Source: Oleomonas cavernae
GTDB lineage: Bacteria; Pseudomonadota; Alphaproteobacteria; Zavarziniales; Zavarziniaceae
Reading direction: 5' to 3'
DNA: 64,000 nt
Assembly: GCF_003590945.1 (NCBI RefSeq)
Contig: NZ_QYUK01000011.1
Span: forward strand, 2,198,001-2,262,000
Position numbers and translations under genes: made by a program
The notes under the pieces: generated by a model
Seen by the model: the letters and a program-made list of their open reading frames with translations, nothing else
What the model was told of the DNA's origin: nothing
Database searches by the model: none
Shown here: in pieces, positions 9,023 through 20,076 of the stretch
How positions within the stretch are numbered: position 1 is the stretch's first letter
How the letters are laid out: every line of letters starts with the position of its first letter

Positions 9023-10054
9023 ATGCTGCGCGGCACGATCTCCGTGCGCCTCATCGAGGAGGCCCTGGTGGAGCCGCGCCGCCGCGGGCTGGACACGGAC
9101 GCCCTGCTGGCCGCGGCGGGGATCGAGCCGGCCCTGATGGCAGACCCCGCCGCCCGCGTGCCGGCCGCCCACTACGGCGCCTTGTGGCTGGGCCTGGTGC
9201 GGGCCATGGACGACGAATTCTTCGGCATGGACAGCCATCGGATGAAGCCCGGCAGCTTCACCTTGATGACCCACGCCGTGGCCCAGGCCCAGACCGTTGG
9301 CCAGGGCTTAGGCCGGGCGCTGCGTTTCCTGGGCGCGGTGCTCGACGACATGCAGGGCCAGGTCACCCGCGAAGGCGACCGGGCCGAGGTCGTCCTGGCC
9401 GAGCCGGGCGCCCCGCGCCGCGCCTTCACCTATTGTACCTTCTGGCTGATCCTGCATGGGCTGACCTGCTGGCTGGCCGGCCGGCGCATCCCCATCATCG
9501 CCGCCGATTTCCGCTGTCCGGCGCCGGATTACATCGACGACTACCAGACCCTGTTCACCCATGACCTGCGCTTTGGCCGGGCCCGTACCCGCATCGTCTT
9601 CGACGCGGCCTTCCTCGACCTGCCGGTCAAGCGTTCGACGCCCGAGGTAAAGGCCTTCCTGCGCAAGGCACCCGCCAACATCCTGGTCAAGTACCGCTCC
9701 AACGACAGCCTGACCGTGCGGGTGCGCCGCCTCCTGCGGGCAAGCCTGCCCACGGCCTGGCCCGATTTCGACAGCCTGGCTGGCACCCTCCACATGTCCC
9801 CCTCCACCCTGCGCCGGCGCCTGGACGGCGAGGGCCAGAGCTATCAGTCGATCAAGGACAGCCTGCGCCGCGACCATGCCGTGCGCTGCCTGGGCCGCGG
9901 GCAGCAAAGCGTCGCCGCCATCGCCGAGGAACTGGGCTTCGCCGACCCCAGCTCGTTCCACCGCGCCTTCAAGAAATGGACCGGCCTGCAGCCCAACGAA
10001 TACCGGCGACGGGCCGGTGAAGGACAGGCCGGCGGCCGATTAACTGAAGCTTAA
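9023..10054 (+). CDS. AraC-family regulator with arabinose-binding-like N-domain
   Basis: This 343-residue protein has an N-terminal effector domain of the OruR/'Arabinose_bd' type (about 15-205). The C-terminal double helix-turn-helix is at about 245-333, with 'LAGTLHMSPSTLRRRLDGEG' and the second helix 'VAAIAEELGFADPSSFHRAFKKWTGLQPNEYRR'. It is transcribed divergently from the ligase-SDR-thiolase-dehydrogenase operon and is the obvious candidate activator, probably responding to the acid or CoA ester that is degraded. The start at ATG 9023 follows GGGAAGGTGAACCGGC. Confidence 0.88.
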   Translation: MLRGTISVRLIEEALVEPRRRGLDTDALLAAAGIEPALMADPAARVPAAHYGALWLGLVRAMDDEFFGMDSHRMKPGSFTLMTHAVAQAQTVGQGLGRALRFLGAVLDDMQGQVTREGDRAEVVLAEPGAPRRAFTYCTFWLILHGLTCWLAGRRIPIIAADFRCPAPDYIDDYQTLFTHDLRFGRARTRIVFDAAFLDLPVKRSTPEVKAFLRKAPANILVKYRSNDSLTVRVRRLLRASLPTAWPDFDSLAGTLHMSPSTLRRRLDGEGQSYQSIKDSLRRDHAVRCLGRGQQSVAAIAEELGFADPSSFHRAFKKWTGLQPNEYRRRAGEGQAGGRLTEA

Positions 10055-10156
10055 GGCTGCGGACCGTCATAATTGGCCACCTATCCCCTCACCGCTCGTG
10101 CGTGACAAGGCGACCATGGCCCCCAAGAAGCCGGCAGACCCAACCAAGTCCCAAGC

Positions 10157-13100
10157 GTGCAGCGCCCACGCCGGACTGCGTTGTCGCCGGCAGCAGGCTT
10201 TGTCGTGACCGCTCCCGCGACACAACGCGTCGAGGCCCGCGAGATCGCCGCCGCGCCGATCGCGGCCGGCGACAGGATCTGGCCCCACCCCGCCCAGCCT
10301 TCTCCGGCGCTGGCGGCGGCATCGGCGAACAGCCATGTCAGGCAAGGCGCCATCGTCGCCTGGCTCTATTTCATCCTGGCGGTGGCCTGCATCGCCCTGT
10401 CGCGATTGCAGGTGGGCGAGATCGCCAACCTGTGGCTGGGCAATGCCGTCGTCATCGGGCTGGTCTGGCGCAACCCGGCCTGGCATGGCCGCTATCTCCT
10501 GGGCGGCATATTCCTCGCCGCCACGGCCGCGAACCTCGTCACCGGTGCCGATATCGTACTGGCCCTGGGCCTTTCCGCCGCCAACCTGATCGAGATCGCG
10601 TTGGCCATCACCCTGCTGAACTGGCTCAGCCCGATCGGGCAACGCATAGCGACCCCCGCCTCCTACTTCATCCTGATCAGCATCGCGCTGGCGGCCGCCG
10701 CCGTCGGCGCGACCTGCGGCTCCCTGTTTCTCGCCCTGAGAGGGCAGGCCGGTTTCACCTTGAGCTGGTGGCCGTGGTGGAGCGGCAGCAGCACGGGCGC
10801 CCTGATGGCCCTGCCCCTGGCCGTCGCGGCCTCGAAAGCCGCCTGGCAGGAAATGCTCGAAGGCAGCCGGAAATGGGAAGCGCTGGCCTTTGCCCTGCTG
10901 TCGGTACCGCTGGTCAACTACGCCCTGGCCCACCTGCACTATCCGCTGGCCGTGGTGGCCCTGCCCCTGGTGTTCATGGCGCTGCGCCTGAATGCCCTGG
11001 CGATCGCCCTGCTCGCCCTGATCAAGATCAGCACGGTCATCGCCACCGGCCTGACGGGAAACATCATCAGCGTGGCCGGCCAGGCAGGCTTTCTGGGGAC
11101 ATCGCTGCAACTCTCGGCCGGGCTGGCGATCCTGCCGGCGTTCTGTGTCGCCCTGGTGATCGGCCGCCAGCGGGTCGACCAGCATGCCCTGCGCAAGAGC
11201 GAGGCGCGCTTCCGCAACGCCATGGACAATTCGGCCATCGGCATGGCGCTGGTCGGCCTCGACGGTTCCTGGAACCGGGTCAATCGATCGCTCTGCGAGA
11301 TGCTCGGCTACAGCCCGGACGAGCTGCTTCACACGACATTCCAGGCGATCACCCATCCAGACGACCTCGCCTCGGATTTGAACGAGGTCGGGCGCGTCAT
11401 TGCCGGCGAAATCGACAGCTACCGGATGGAGAAGCGCTATATCCGCAAGGACGGCAGCATCATCTGGGCCCTGCTCGCCGTGTCGATCATGCGCGATCCG
11501 CGTTCGAGGGTGCCGCTCTATTTCATTTCGCAGATCGAGGACATCGACAAGCGCAAGCAGGCCGAGGACGAGCAACGCTCCCTGACCGAAGCCCTGTACG
11601 AGGAAAAGGAGCGGCTGCGCACGACGCTCTATTCGATCGGCGACGCCGTCATGTGCACCGATGCCGAGCAGCGCGTGACCTTCATGAATCCGATCGCCGA
11701 ACAACTGACCGGATGGCTGATGGCCGAGGCCTCGGGGCGGCCGTTGACCGACGTCTTCAGGCTGGTCGAACAGGGTACGGACAAGCCCGCCCCCAGCCCG
11801 GTCGAAGCCTGCCTGCGCAGCCTGGCCCCCTACTACATCAACGGCGACCTGGTCTTGATCGCGCGCAACGGCGAACGCCGCAGCATTCAGGATTCCGCCG
11901 CCCCGATCCGCAAGGCATCGGGCGACATCATCGGTTCGGTCCTGGTGTTCCAGGATGTCACCAAGGCCAAGACCCTGCAGCGCGAACTGGAACATTCGGC
12001 ATTGCACGATGCCCTGACCGGGCTGCCCAATCGCAAGGCCCTGGAACAGGGGCTGACCGCGGCCTGCCAGCAGGCGAGCCAGCAGAACCGTGCACACAGC
12101 CTGTGCTTCATCGATCTCGACCGCTTCAAGGTGATCAACGACAGCGCCGGCCACGCCGCCGGCGATGTCCTGCTGCGCGAGGTGGCCAGAACCATCCGCG
12201 CCAATGTCCGCACCGGCGACCTGACGGCACGCCTGGGCGGCGATGAATTTGCCGTCATCCTGGCCGACTGCGCGATCGAGCAGGCCGAAGGGATCGGCAA
12301 CAAGCTGGTCGAGGCGATCGGGGCGATGTCCTTCGTCTGGGACGAGAAGATCTATACCCCGGGGGCCAGCATCGGCATCTGCGAAATCTCGCCCACCGCG
12401 ACCCTGGGCGACCTGATGAGCCAGGCCGACGTCGCCTGCTATGCCGCCAAATCCGCCGGCCGGAACCGGGTCTCGCTCTACCGCCCGGGTGAAAGTGATG
12501 CCAAGCGTCACCACCAGGACATTCATGTCGCCGCCGGCATCCGCGCGGCGATCACGGCCAACCGCTTCCGCCTGTTTGCCCAGGAAATCCTCGATCTGCG
12601 CCAGGACGGGCGGCGCCGGCCCTACTACGAGATCCTGCTCCGGCTGGAGAACGAAGCCGGCGAGATGATCGCGCCGGGCGGCTTCATCCCCGCCGCCGAG
12701 CGCTACGACCTCATGGGCGACGTCGATCGCTGGGTGGTGCGCACCCTGTTGCGCGACTACGGCCCGCGGCTGCGCGGGGCGCACGACCTGGCCCTGGCGA
12801 TCAACCTGTCGGCCAATTCGCTGAACGATCCCTCGCTGTGGCCCTTCATGCAGACGGAATTGCACGCCTCGGGCCTGGCGCCCGGGCGGTTGCATTTCGA
12901 GATCACGGAAACCGCCCTGATCAACAACCTGCAGGCGGCAAGCCAGTTCGTTTCGGCCGCGCGGGCCGCCGATTGCAGCATCACGCTCGACGATTTCGGC
13001 TCGGGCCTCAGTTCGTTCCCCTATCTGCGGCAGTTTCCGGTCGACCAGATCAAGATCGACGGCAATTTCATCCGCCAGCTCAAGACCAGCATGGCCGACC

Positions 13101-13267
13101 GCACGATCGTCGAGGCGATCAACGACCTGGGCCACCGGTTCGGCGCGACCACGGTCGCGGAATTCATCGAGGATGCCGAAACCCTGGCCATCGTGCGGGA
13201 AATGGGCGTCGACAAGGCACAGGGCTATTTCATCGGGCGCCCGGTGCCGCTCGATTCCATCCTATAA
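10157..13267 (+). CDS. MASE1-PAS-PAS-GGDEF-EAL cyclic-di-GMP enzyme
   Basis: This 1036-residue membrane signalling protein has a MASE1-like multi-helix sensor (about 63-334) and two PAS domains beginning about 348 ('SEARFRNAMDNSAIGM') and 484. The GGDEF domain has an intact GGDEF at about 694-698 and an RxxD inhibitory site (RTGD) exactly five residues before it. The EAL domain reads EIL instead of EAL at about 824, yet keeps later acidic motifs 'FEITETAL', 'LDDFGSG' and 'KIDGNFI'. It can probably make c-di-GMP with product inhibition and may also degrade it. The start is uncertain: GTG 10157 and GTG 10204 are both possible. It stands alone with no obvious operon partner. Confidence 0.88.
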   Translation: MQRPRRTALSPAAGFVVTAPATQRVEAREIAAAPIAAGDRIWPHPAQPSPALAAASANSHVRQGAIVAWLYFILAVACIALSRLQVGEIANLWLGNAVVIGLVWRNPAWHGRYLLGGIFLAATAANLVTGADIVLALGLSAANLIEIALAITLLNWLSPIGQRIATPASYFILISIALAAAAVGATCGSLFLALRGQAGFTLSWWPWWSGSSTGALMALPLAVAASKAAWQEMLEGSRKWEALAFALLSVPLVNYALAHLHYPLAVVALPLVFMALRLNALAIALLALIKISTVIATGLTGNIISVAGQAGFLGTSLQLSAGLAILPAFCVALVIGRQRVDQHALRKSEARFRNAMDNSAIGMALVGLDGSWNRVNRSLCEMLGYSPDELLHTTFQAITHPDDLASDLNEVGRVIAGEIDSYRMEKRYIRKDGSIIWALLAVSIMRDPRSRVPLYFISQIEDIDKRKQAEDEQRSLTEALYEEKERLRTTLYSIGDAVMCTDAEQRVTFMNPIAEQLTGWLMAEASGRPLTDVFRLVEQGTDKPAPSPVEACLRSLAPYYINGDLVLIARNGERRSIQDSAAPIRKASGDIIGSVLVFQDVTKAKTLQRELEHSALHDALTGLPNRKALEQGLTAACQQASQQNRAHSLCFIDLDRFKVINDSAGHAAGDVLLREVARTIRANVRTGDLTARLGGDEFAVILADCAIEQAEGIGNKLVEAIGAMSFVWDEKIYTPGASIGICEISPTATLGDLMSQADVACYAAKSAGRNRVSLYRPGESDAKRHHQDIHVAAGIRAAITANRFRLFAQEILDLRQDGRRRPYYEILLRLENEAGEMIAPGGFIPAAERYDLMGDVDRWVVRTLLRDYGPRLRGAHDLALAINLSANSLNDPSLWPFMQTELHASGLAPGRLHFEITETALINNLQAASQFVSAARAADCSITLDDFGSGLSSFPYLRQFPVDQIKIDGNFIRQLKTSMADRTIVEAINDLGHRFGATTVAEFIEDAETLAIVREMGVDKAQGYFIGRPVPLDSIL

Positions 13268-13270
13268 CGC

Positions 13271-13458
13271 TCAGCGTTCCCGCGGATACTGCTCCGGGCG
13301 CTCCTGATAGTAAGGCGGCGGGTAGTAGTTATAATAGGCGGGACCGGAACCCGCATAGTAGTCCGGCCCGCTGTCCCCGGGAACACGATGCAGCCGCCGA
13401 GCGGCGCGACGGCGGCGAGCAAAGCACCGGCCAGAATTCTTGGCCTCAATCCGGTCAT
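13271..13458 (-). pseudogene. Tyr-rich small lipoprotein, frameshifted (paralogue 1)
   Basis: From ATG 13458, preceded by GGAGGA, the frame encodes a lipoprotein signal MTGLRPRILAGALLAAVAPL with lipobox GGC, then CIVFPG. Adding one G to the GGGG run (plus strand C 13375-13378) restores 'DSGPDYYAGSG' and a Tyr/Pro-rich tail ending YPRER, stop at 13271. The restored junction CIVFPGDSGPDYY parallels CVAYPVDSGSRYY of the third paralogue at 14065-14421, which is strong evidence that the two frames are one gene of about 62 codons. This is either a true loss-of-function indel, phase variation or a sequence error. Confidence 0.72.
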
Positions 13459-13516
13459 TTTTCGTCCTCCGATCCATACTCATCGGATTCAACGCGCCGC
13501 AACGCCTTAAGGTTCG

Positions 13517-13936
13517 CTACCGGTCGTCCTTGCCCCGCTGGAAGCGGGTGGAGTCGTAGCTCACGTACCAGCGGCCATCGTCGGGACTGCGGTAGTAGTA
13601 GCGATCATCGGGGATCGCGGCGTCGTAGTAGCGCGTTGGCGGCGCCGCCGGCACATAGTAGACACCCGTTGGCGCCGGCGCCGGGGTGGGCGCGTAATAC
13701 GACGGGACGACATAGTATCCGGGTGGCGTATAGGCGGGCACGGCGCGCGCAGGTACCGTGCGCACCGGATAGTAGGTCGGTTCGCCATAGTAGGTCGGAT
13801 CGGTGCTGCCTGAATAATAGGCTCGCCCGCCGGCGTCGACCTGCTCGACACGTCTTTGGGCACAACCGGCGAGGGCGGCCGCCAGGGCGATCGCGGCCAG
13901 GCCGCCGCCGATGATTTTGGCCTGTAGTCGTTTCAT
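13517..13936 (-). CDS. Tyr-rich lipoprotein (paralogue 2)
   Basis: This 139-residue secreted lipoprotein starts at ATG 13936 with the Shine-Dalgarno GGAGGACAG. The signal MKRLQAKIIGGGLAAIALAA ends in lipobox LAGC. The mature part is dominated by Tyr-Tyr pairs, Pro and Ala ('TYYGEPTYYPVRT', 'GYYVVPSYYAPTP'), and ends RFQRGKDDR. The family is unknown. It is probably anchored in the outer membrane or periplasm. It is the middle of three paralogues that share the same leader, lipobox and ribosome-binding pattern, so the cluster arose by tandem duplication. The upstream reading frame to 14068 is not needed. Confidence 0.7.
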   Translation of the reverse strand: MKRLQAKIIGGGLAAIALAAALAGCAQRRVEQVDAGGRAYYSGSTDPTYYGEPTYYPVRTVPARAVPAYTPPGYYVVPSYYAPTPAPAPTGVYYVPAAPPTRYYDAAIPDDRYYYRSPDDGRWYVSYDSTRFQRGKDDR

Positions 13937-14064
13937 CTGCCTGTCCTCCGAAATTGCACCGACGGACCTTTGCCGGGGCAAAGGCTCGTCGGGCTTCTGA
14001 AAGGACAACGCCCCGGCAGCGACGGAGGTTTCATTCCCCGGCAATATGCCGGGGTCAAAAGGCG

Positions 14065-14421
14065 TCAATGGTTCTTGTCGTAGCGATAGCGATAGTAGGG
14101 CGAGCGGTCGTCGTCGTCGCGATCGTGGCGGCGACGGTCGTCGTCGGTGTAGCGCCGATAACGGCGGCGGTCGTCATCGTCGTCGCGCCGGTCGTAACGG
14201 TGGTAGCTGTCGTAATGGCGCGGGCGGGCGGGCGCATAATAATAGCGCGGCGCCGGTGCCGAGTAATAGCGCGGGGCTGGTGCCGAGTAATAGGATGTCG
14301 ACGGCCGGCTATAGTACCGCGACCCGCTATCCACCGGATAGGCGACACAACCGCCAAGCATAAGTGCCAAGGCCGCGGCGGCAATGCCGCCCCTCAACAC
14401 CTTCACCCGATGCAGTGCCAT
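14065..14421 (-). CDS. Tyr-rich lipoprotein with Arg/Asp tail (paralogue 3)
   Basis: This 118-residue lipoprotein starts at ATG 14421 behind AGGAGGACA. The signal MALHRVKVLRGGIAAAALAL leads to lipobox LGGC. The mature N-half has tandem units ('YYSAPAPRYYSAPAPRYYYAPA'-like). The C-half is a strongly charged Arg/Asp stretch ('YDRRDDDDDRRRYRR'). No known domain is visible. Low-complexity repeats and alternating charges suggest a disordered surface or periplasmic linker. It has the same leader architecture as the two neighbours. Confidence 0.68.
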   Translation of the reverse strand: MALHRVKVLRGGIAAAALALMLGGCVAYPVDSGSRYYSRPSTSYYSAPAPRYYSAPAPRYYYAPARPRHYDSYHRYDRRDDDDDRRRYRRYTDDDRRRHDRDDDDRSPYYRYRYDKNH

Positions 14422-14616
14422 CTTCTTGTCCTCCTGGACAATGGCCCTCGATAGGCAGCCGGAACGATCGTCGGCCGCCGATTATTGTAGCCATGCAGTG
14501 GAGAAACACGGCATCCCTGATCCGGGTTGCACGGGGCCTGCACGATTTACGCGGTGCACCGCCCCGCCCGGCTGATTACCATTGCACCACCAAGGGTTAG
14601 GCGATCGGGGTGGGTA

Positions 14617-15816
14617 ATGGGCAGATCAGGCGAGCATTCCAGCGTACTGCGCCAGCGCAAGCCGCACGAACATGGCCGGGTGACCTTCGTCGAGCTGTTC
14701 TTCGACCTGGTTTTCGTGTTCGCCGTGACGCAGCTTTCCCATTCGCTGCTGAAGCATTTCACCCCGTTGGGCGCGCTCGAGACGGCGCTGCTGCTGATGG
14801 CGGTCTGGTGGGTGTGGATCTACACCTCCTGGGTCACCAACTGGCTCGATCCCGACAAGCCCGCCGTCCGGCTGATGCTGTTCGGCCTGATGCTGGCCGG
14901 CCTGCTGCTGTCGACCTCGTTGCCGGAAGCCTTCGAGGCGCGCGGCCTGCTCTTTGCCGGCGCCTATGTCGCCATGCAGCTTGGCCGCAGCCTGTTCATG
15001 CTGTGGGCGCTGAAGCCGCACAGCCCGGGCAATTTCCGTAACTTTCAGCGTATCTCGATCTGGCTGGCCGTGTCCGGTGCCGTGTGGCTTGCCGGCGGCC
15101 TGGCCGAAGGCGAGACGCGGCTGGCCCTGTGGGTGGTGGCGCTGGCGATCGAATATGCCGGGCCGTCCCAGGGCTTCAGGGTTCCGGGCCTGGGCCGTTC
15201 CATGACCAGCGACTGGGACGTCGAGGGCGGGCACCTGGCCGAGCGCTGCGCCCTGTTCGTGATCATCGCGCTGGGGGAATCGATCCTGGTGACCGGCGCC
15301 ACCTTTGCCGAGCTGGCAGCCGATCCGGTCACGATCAGCGCCTTTCTGGCCTCCTTCATCGGCAGCGTCGCCATGTGGTGGATCTACTTCAACATCGGCG
15401 CCGAACGCGGCAGCCACCATATCGCCAGCGCCGAGGATCCCGGCCGCATCGCCCGGCTGGGCTATACCTATATCCACCTGCTGCTGGTCGCGGGCATCAT
15501 CGTGACGGCGGTGGCGGACGAATTCGTCCTGGCCCATCCCACGGGCCATGGCGAGCCGGGCGTAACCGCGGTGGTGATCGGCGGGCCGGCGCTCTACCTG
15601 CTGGGCAACATGCTGTTCAAGCGCCTGAGCGCCCCGAACCTGCCGCTGTCGCACCTGGTCGGGCTGGGCCTGCTCGCCCTGCTCGTTCCCGCCGGTTTCT
15701 TCACCTCGCCGCTGCTGCTCAGCGCCGCCACCACCGTGGTCCTGGTCGCGGTCGGGATCTGGGAGGGCCTGTCGCTGCGCACCCCGGCGGCGAGCGGCAC
15801 GCTCAGTCCGCCTTGA
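14617..15816 (+). CDS. Low-temperature-requirement A (LtrA) family membrane protein
   Basis: This 399-residue polytopic inner-membrane protein of the LtrA family starts at ATG 14617. Family landmarks are 'RVTFVELFFDLVFVFAVTQLSHSL' near the N-terminus, 'RLGYTYIHLLLVAGI' and 'ALGESILVTG'. About ten hydrophobic helices are visible. The biochemical function of the family is unknown. The name comes from a cold-sensitive Listeria mutant. The frame extends further upstream to 14527, but the extra segment has no similarity to the family and lies in the gap after the lipoproteins. Confidence 0.85.
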   Translation: MGRSGEHSSVLRQRKPHEHGRVTFVELFFDLVFVFAVTQLSHSLLKHFTPLGALETALLLMAVWWVWIYTSWVTNWLDPDKPAVRLMLFGLMLAGLLLSTSLPEAFEARGLLFAGAYVAMQLGRSLFMLWALKPHSPGNFRNFQRISIWLAVSGAVWLAGGLAEGETRLALWVVALAIEYAGPSQGFRVPGLGRSMTSDWDVEGGHLAERCALFVIIALGESILVTGATFAELAADPVTISAFLASFIGSVAMWWIYFNIGAERGSHHIASAEDPGRIARLGYTYIHLLLVAGIIVTAVADEFVLAHPTGHGEPGVTAVVIGGPALYLLGNMLFKRLSAPNLPLSHLVGLGLLALLVPAGFFTSPLLLSAATTVVLVAVGIWEGLSLRTPAASGTLSPP

Positions 15817-17634
15817 CGTTCAGGCCCAACAGCTTGGCGAGCCCCTCCATGTCTTCGATCCGGCCGCCGATCTCGGCAAAGGTGGCGATCCGGGTCGGGG
15901 CCAGGGTCAGCACGATGCGCTTGGGGTCGGCGAAGAAGCGCGTCACCTCGGTTACGGCTGCCTTGGTGATCGGCCCCGGCGCCGACAGGGAGGCATTGGC
16001 GAGGTCTTCCTGAGTCTGGGCAACCAGATCCTCGGGCGAGATACCCTGCTCCCCCGCCATGACCTTGATGAGGCGGCCGAACAGCGAATGGTCCTCGTAG
16101 CTGGCGGTCAGCGCCTCCAGCTTGGCGCCGGCCAGGGATAACGGCGGCCGCATGGCGCTCATGGCCTCGTAAAGGGCCTTGATGTCGTAGTCGACGAATT
16201 TGAACGTCAGGGAAAATGTGCCGCCGTCCGCCTGGGCAATCTCGAACTGCTTCATTTCCAGCGACTTGGTCTTGTGGTCGTAGGTGTAGGCGATGTTGGC
16301 GTCCAGCTTGATCTCGTCGTAGCCGAGGTCGGCAAGCGGCCGGCGGGCTTCTTGCGAGTCGATGATCGCGATCGGAAAGACGAAGCCCGACAGCCGCACC
16401 GAGCCGGCCGACGCGATATTGTCGACATAGTCGCTGCCCTTGACGACGAAACTTCCCAGCTTCACCGGCGGCAGCCCCTCCCGGGCGACCGCGAGATCCG
16501 CCAGTTCATAACCTTCGACACGGAAGCCGCCGAAATCGGGCGCCATGCCGGTTCCGTCGGCCCAGGGCTTGAAGAACCCGCCGAGATCCACGCCGGACAT
16601 CGCAAAGCGGCCCAGGGTGACGACGATCTTCTCGTCGCCGGGCCGGATGGTGAATTCGGACCCTTCATAGGCCATCTGCGCAAAGCTGATCCCGACCTGC
16701 CTGGTGACGGTCCACTTGGCGATCTTGCCGTCGAAGGCAGCAGCCGGGGTCTTGCCCGAGATGACGCAGTTTTCGCCGCTCGCCTGATCGACCGAAACAT
16801 CCTTGCCCATGGCTTCGAGCATCCGGGCCATCTCGCCCAAGGCTGCTTTCGGGTCAGCCTGGATCTGCTCGGGCGTCGAGGCCGGCATATCGGGCCCATA
16901 GCCGGTCATGAGGGCCAGGGAACTGGCACTGATGCCATCGTAGGTCGCGCGGTCGCAGCCCACGCGGACGGAGCCGTCGGGTGCCGCCGAGGCCCAGCCA
17001 TGGAGGTCGATCCTGCCGACCCTGGCACCGTCGAAGGCCGAAACGGCGACGGCGTGGAAGCTGACGGTCGGCTGGGTCGTGCCCGGCGGATCGAGTTGCA
17101 CTTCCCGGGCGGCGGCGCTGTCGAACGCCAGGGCGCTCAGCCAGTCGCGCAGGGTGCCTTCCTGTGCCAGTGGCCGGCCGCTGATCCCGGCCACATGCGC
17201 ATCATCGAAGGCAACGCTGCTGGCAGCACCCTCGAAGCGCACCTTGGCCGCCGTGATTTCGCCGGCCAGGGAAAGACGATCCGGCGCCGCTGTCCCCGGC
17301 GCGGCCGGGGCCAGGAACGCCTTGATGTTTTCGATGTCGAGCCCGGTCAGGACGAGGCCGGTCAGCGTGATGGTCGAGGCATCGAGCGAGACATCGGCCG
17401 GCATCAGGCGCAGTTCGGCCAGCGCCAGGCGGGTTTGCGTGCATTCGAGGCCCGAGACCGTCACCTTGCGGTCGGGCGCCAATTTGGCGATCACGGCATC
17501 GAGATCGGCGCGGATCGTGTCGCAGTTCAGCACCGCGACCCGCGGCGCCTCGCCGCTGCCCGACAGGAGCCAGCCGGCGAGGCCGATCGCCCCAGGACCA
17601 GGACGGCAACAATGCCGAGGCGCGTCTTGTTCAT
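15803..17634 (-). pseudogene. Large secreted protein of unknown function, frameshift at signal peptide
   Basis: The body (about 600 residues, 'VLNCDTIRADLDAVIAKLAP...' to 'LGLNVKAD') is an open frame of alternating beta-rich segments with no domain I recognise. It is faintly AsmA/DUF945-like in style only. Its natural start is ATG 17634, giving MNKTRLGIVAVLVLG. One G is missing from the GGGG run (plus strand C 17590-17593) to join this to 'AIGLAGWLLSGSGE', which would complete a normal N-terminal membrane anchor. Without the repair, only an odd in-frame upstream extension is available. It converges on the LtrA gene, overlapping its end by 14 bases. Confidence 0.65.
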
Positions 17635-17704
17635 GAAGCAATTCCCGATGCCAGCACTGACCGAGTGATAGCATATCCGGCCATCACGCCACCCGTGCGC
17701 ACAA

Positions 17705-17738
17705 AGAAAAACGGGGCCGGCTTGCGCCGACCCCGTCT
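17705..17738 (-). terminator. Rho-independent terminator of groESL
   Basis: Read on the minus strand, ACGGGGTCGGC and GCCGGCCCCGT form an 11-bp stem with a GCAA loop, followed by TTTTTCTTT. It lies 28 bases after the groEL stop. The GNRA loop and U-tract make this a strong call. Confidence 0.9.
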
Positions 17739-17765
17739 CTTTGGCTGCAGACTTGTGTGGCTGGA

Positions 17766-19427
<1,662 letters not shown>

Positions 19428-19445
19428 CTAATGCCGGGGCGTAGA

Positions 19446-19760
19446 TCAGGCGGCCTTCTTGCCGGCCTTCGTGGCGACGATGATCCCGAGGATGTCCGAT
19501 TCCTTCATGATCAGCAGGTCTTCGCCTTCCAGCTTGATCTCGGTGCCCGACCACTTGCCGAACAGGATGCGGTCGCCGGCCTTCACTTCGAGCGGCACGA
19601 CTTCGCCGTTCTCGTTGCGGGCGCCAGCGCCGACGGCGATCACTTCGCCTTCCTGCGGCTTTTCCTTGGCGGTGTCGGGGATGATGATCCCGCCCTTGGT
19701 CTTCTCTTCGCCTTCGATGCGACGGACGACGACGCGATCGTGCAACGGCCGAAACTTCAT
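19446..19760 (-). CDS. groS: Co-chaperonin GroES
   Basis: This 104-residue Hsp10 has the typical start [14 protein letters not shown], the mobile loop '[21 protein letters not shown]', and '[31 protein letters not shown]'. It caps GroEL. It is the first gene of the operon, with a CIRCE operator and a sigma-70-type promoter immediately upstream. Confidence 0.98.
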   Translation of the reverse strand: MKFRPLHDRVVVRRIEGEEKTKGGIIIPDTAKEKPQEGEVIAVGAGARNENGEVVPLEVKAGDRILFGKWSGTEIKLEGEDLLIMKESDILGIIVATKAGKKAA

Positions 19761-19806
19761 GGAAACCTCCTCCGGATGTAGACAAAGGCCTATGGGGGCC
19801 GCGTTG

Positions 19807-19833
19807 CTAGCACTCCTCAGTGGCGAGTGCCAG
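19807..19833 (-). promoter_or_regulatory. CIRCE operator (HrcA-binding site)
   Basis: CTAGCACTC and GAGTGCCAG are separated by nine bases, one or two mismatches per arm from the consensus TTAGCACTC-N9-GAGTGCTAA. It lies 47 bases before the groES start and downstream of the promoter -10, as expected for HrcA repression of groESL. Confidence 0.93.
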
Positions 19834-19844
19834 CGGACCGCGCA

Positions 19845-19873
19845 GACTTAGGCTTCGCCCCTGCCGCTGTCAA
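19845..19873 (-). promoter_or_regulatory. groESL promoter
   Basis: On the minus strand, TTGACA (19873-19868) is followed by exactly 17 bases and then TAAGTC (19850-19845). The CIRCE starts 11 bases downstream of the -10, so HrcA would sit over the transcription start. The perfect -35 favours the vegetative sigma factor. Confidence 0.75.
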
Positions 19874-20076
19874 GAACGCCAGGGCGAATTTCACAATGAA
19901 ATCCGCAATTTGGCAGTGCAGCATGGAACCTGGCTTCGATCGGAATCTGAGTGAATCGCGACAACTTCTTGATTTACTGTGATTTCTTTGGCATTTTCGC
20001 AGGCTTGGAGCAGGCATCGGGCCGATGGGGAAATCGGGGGTGGCCTGTTCTTCGTCGTGCTGCGGAGTTCCCGTCG

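Noticed and set aside
10067-13135. 1022-residue open frame on the minus strand opposite the GGDEF-EAL gene
   Set aside because: It is antisense to a clear MASE1-PAS-GGDEF-EAL protein. High GC content makes long shadow frames common, and it has no recognisable domain.
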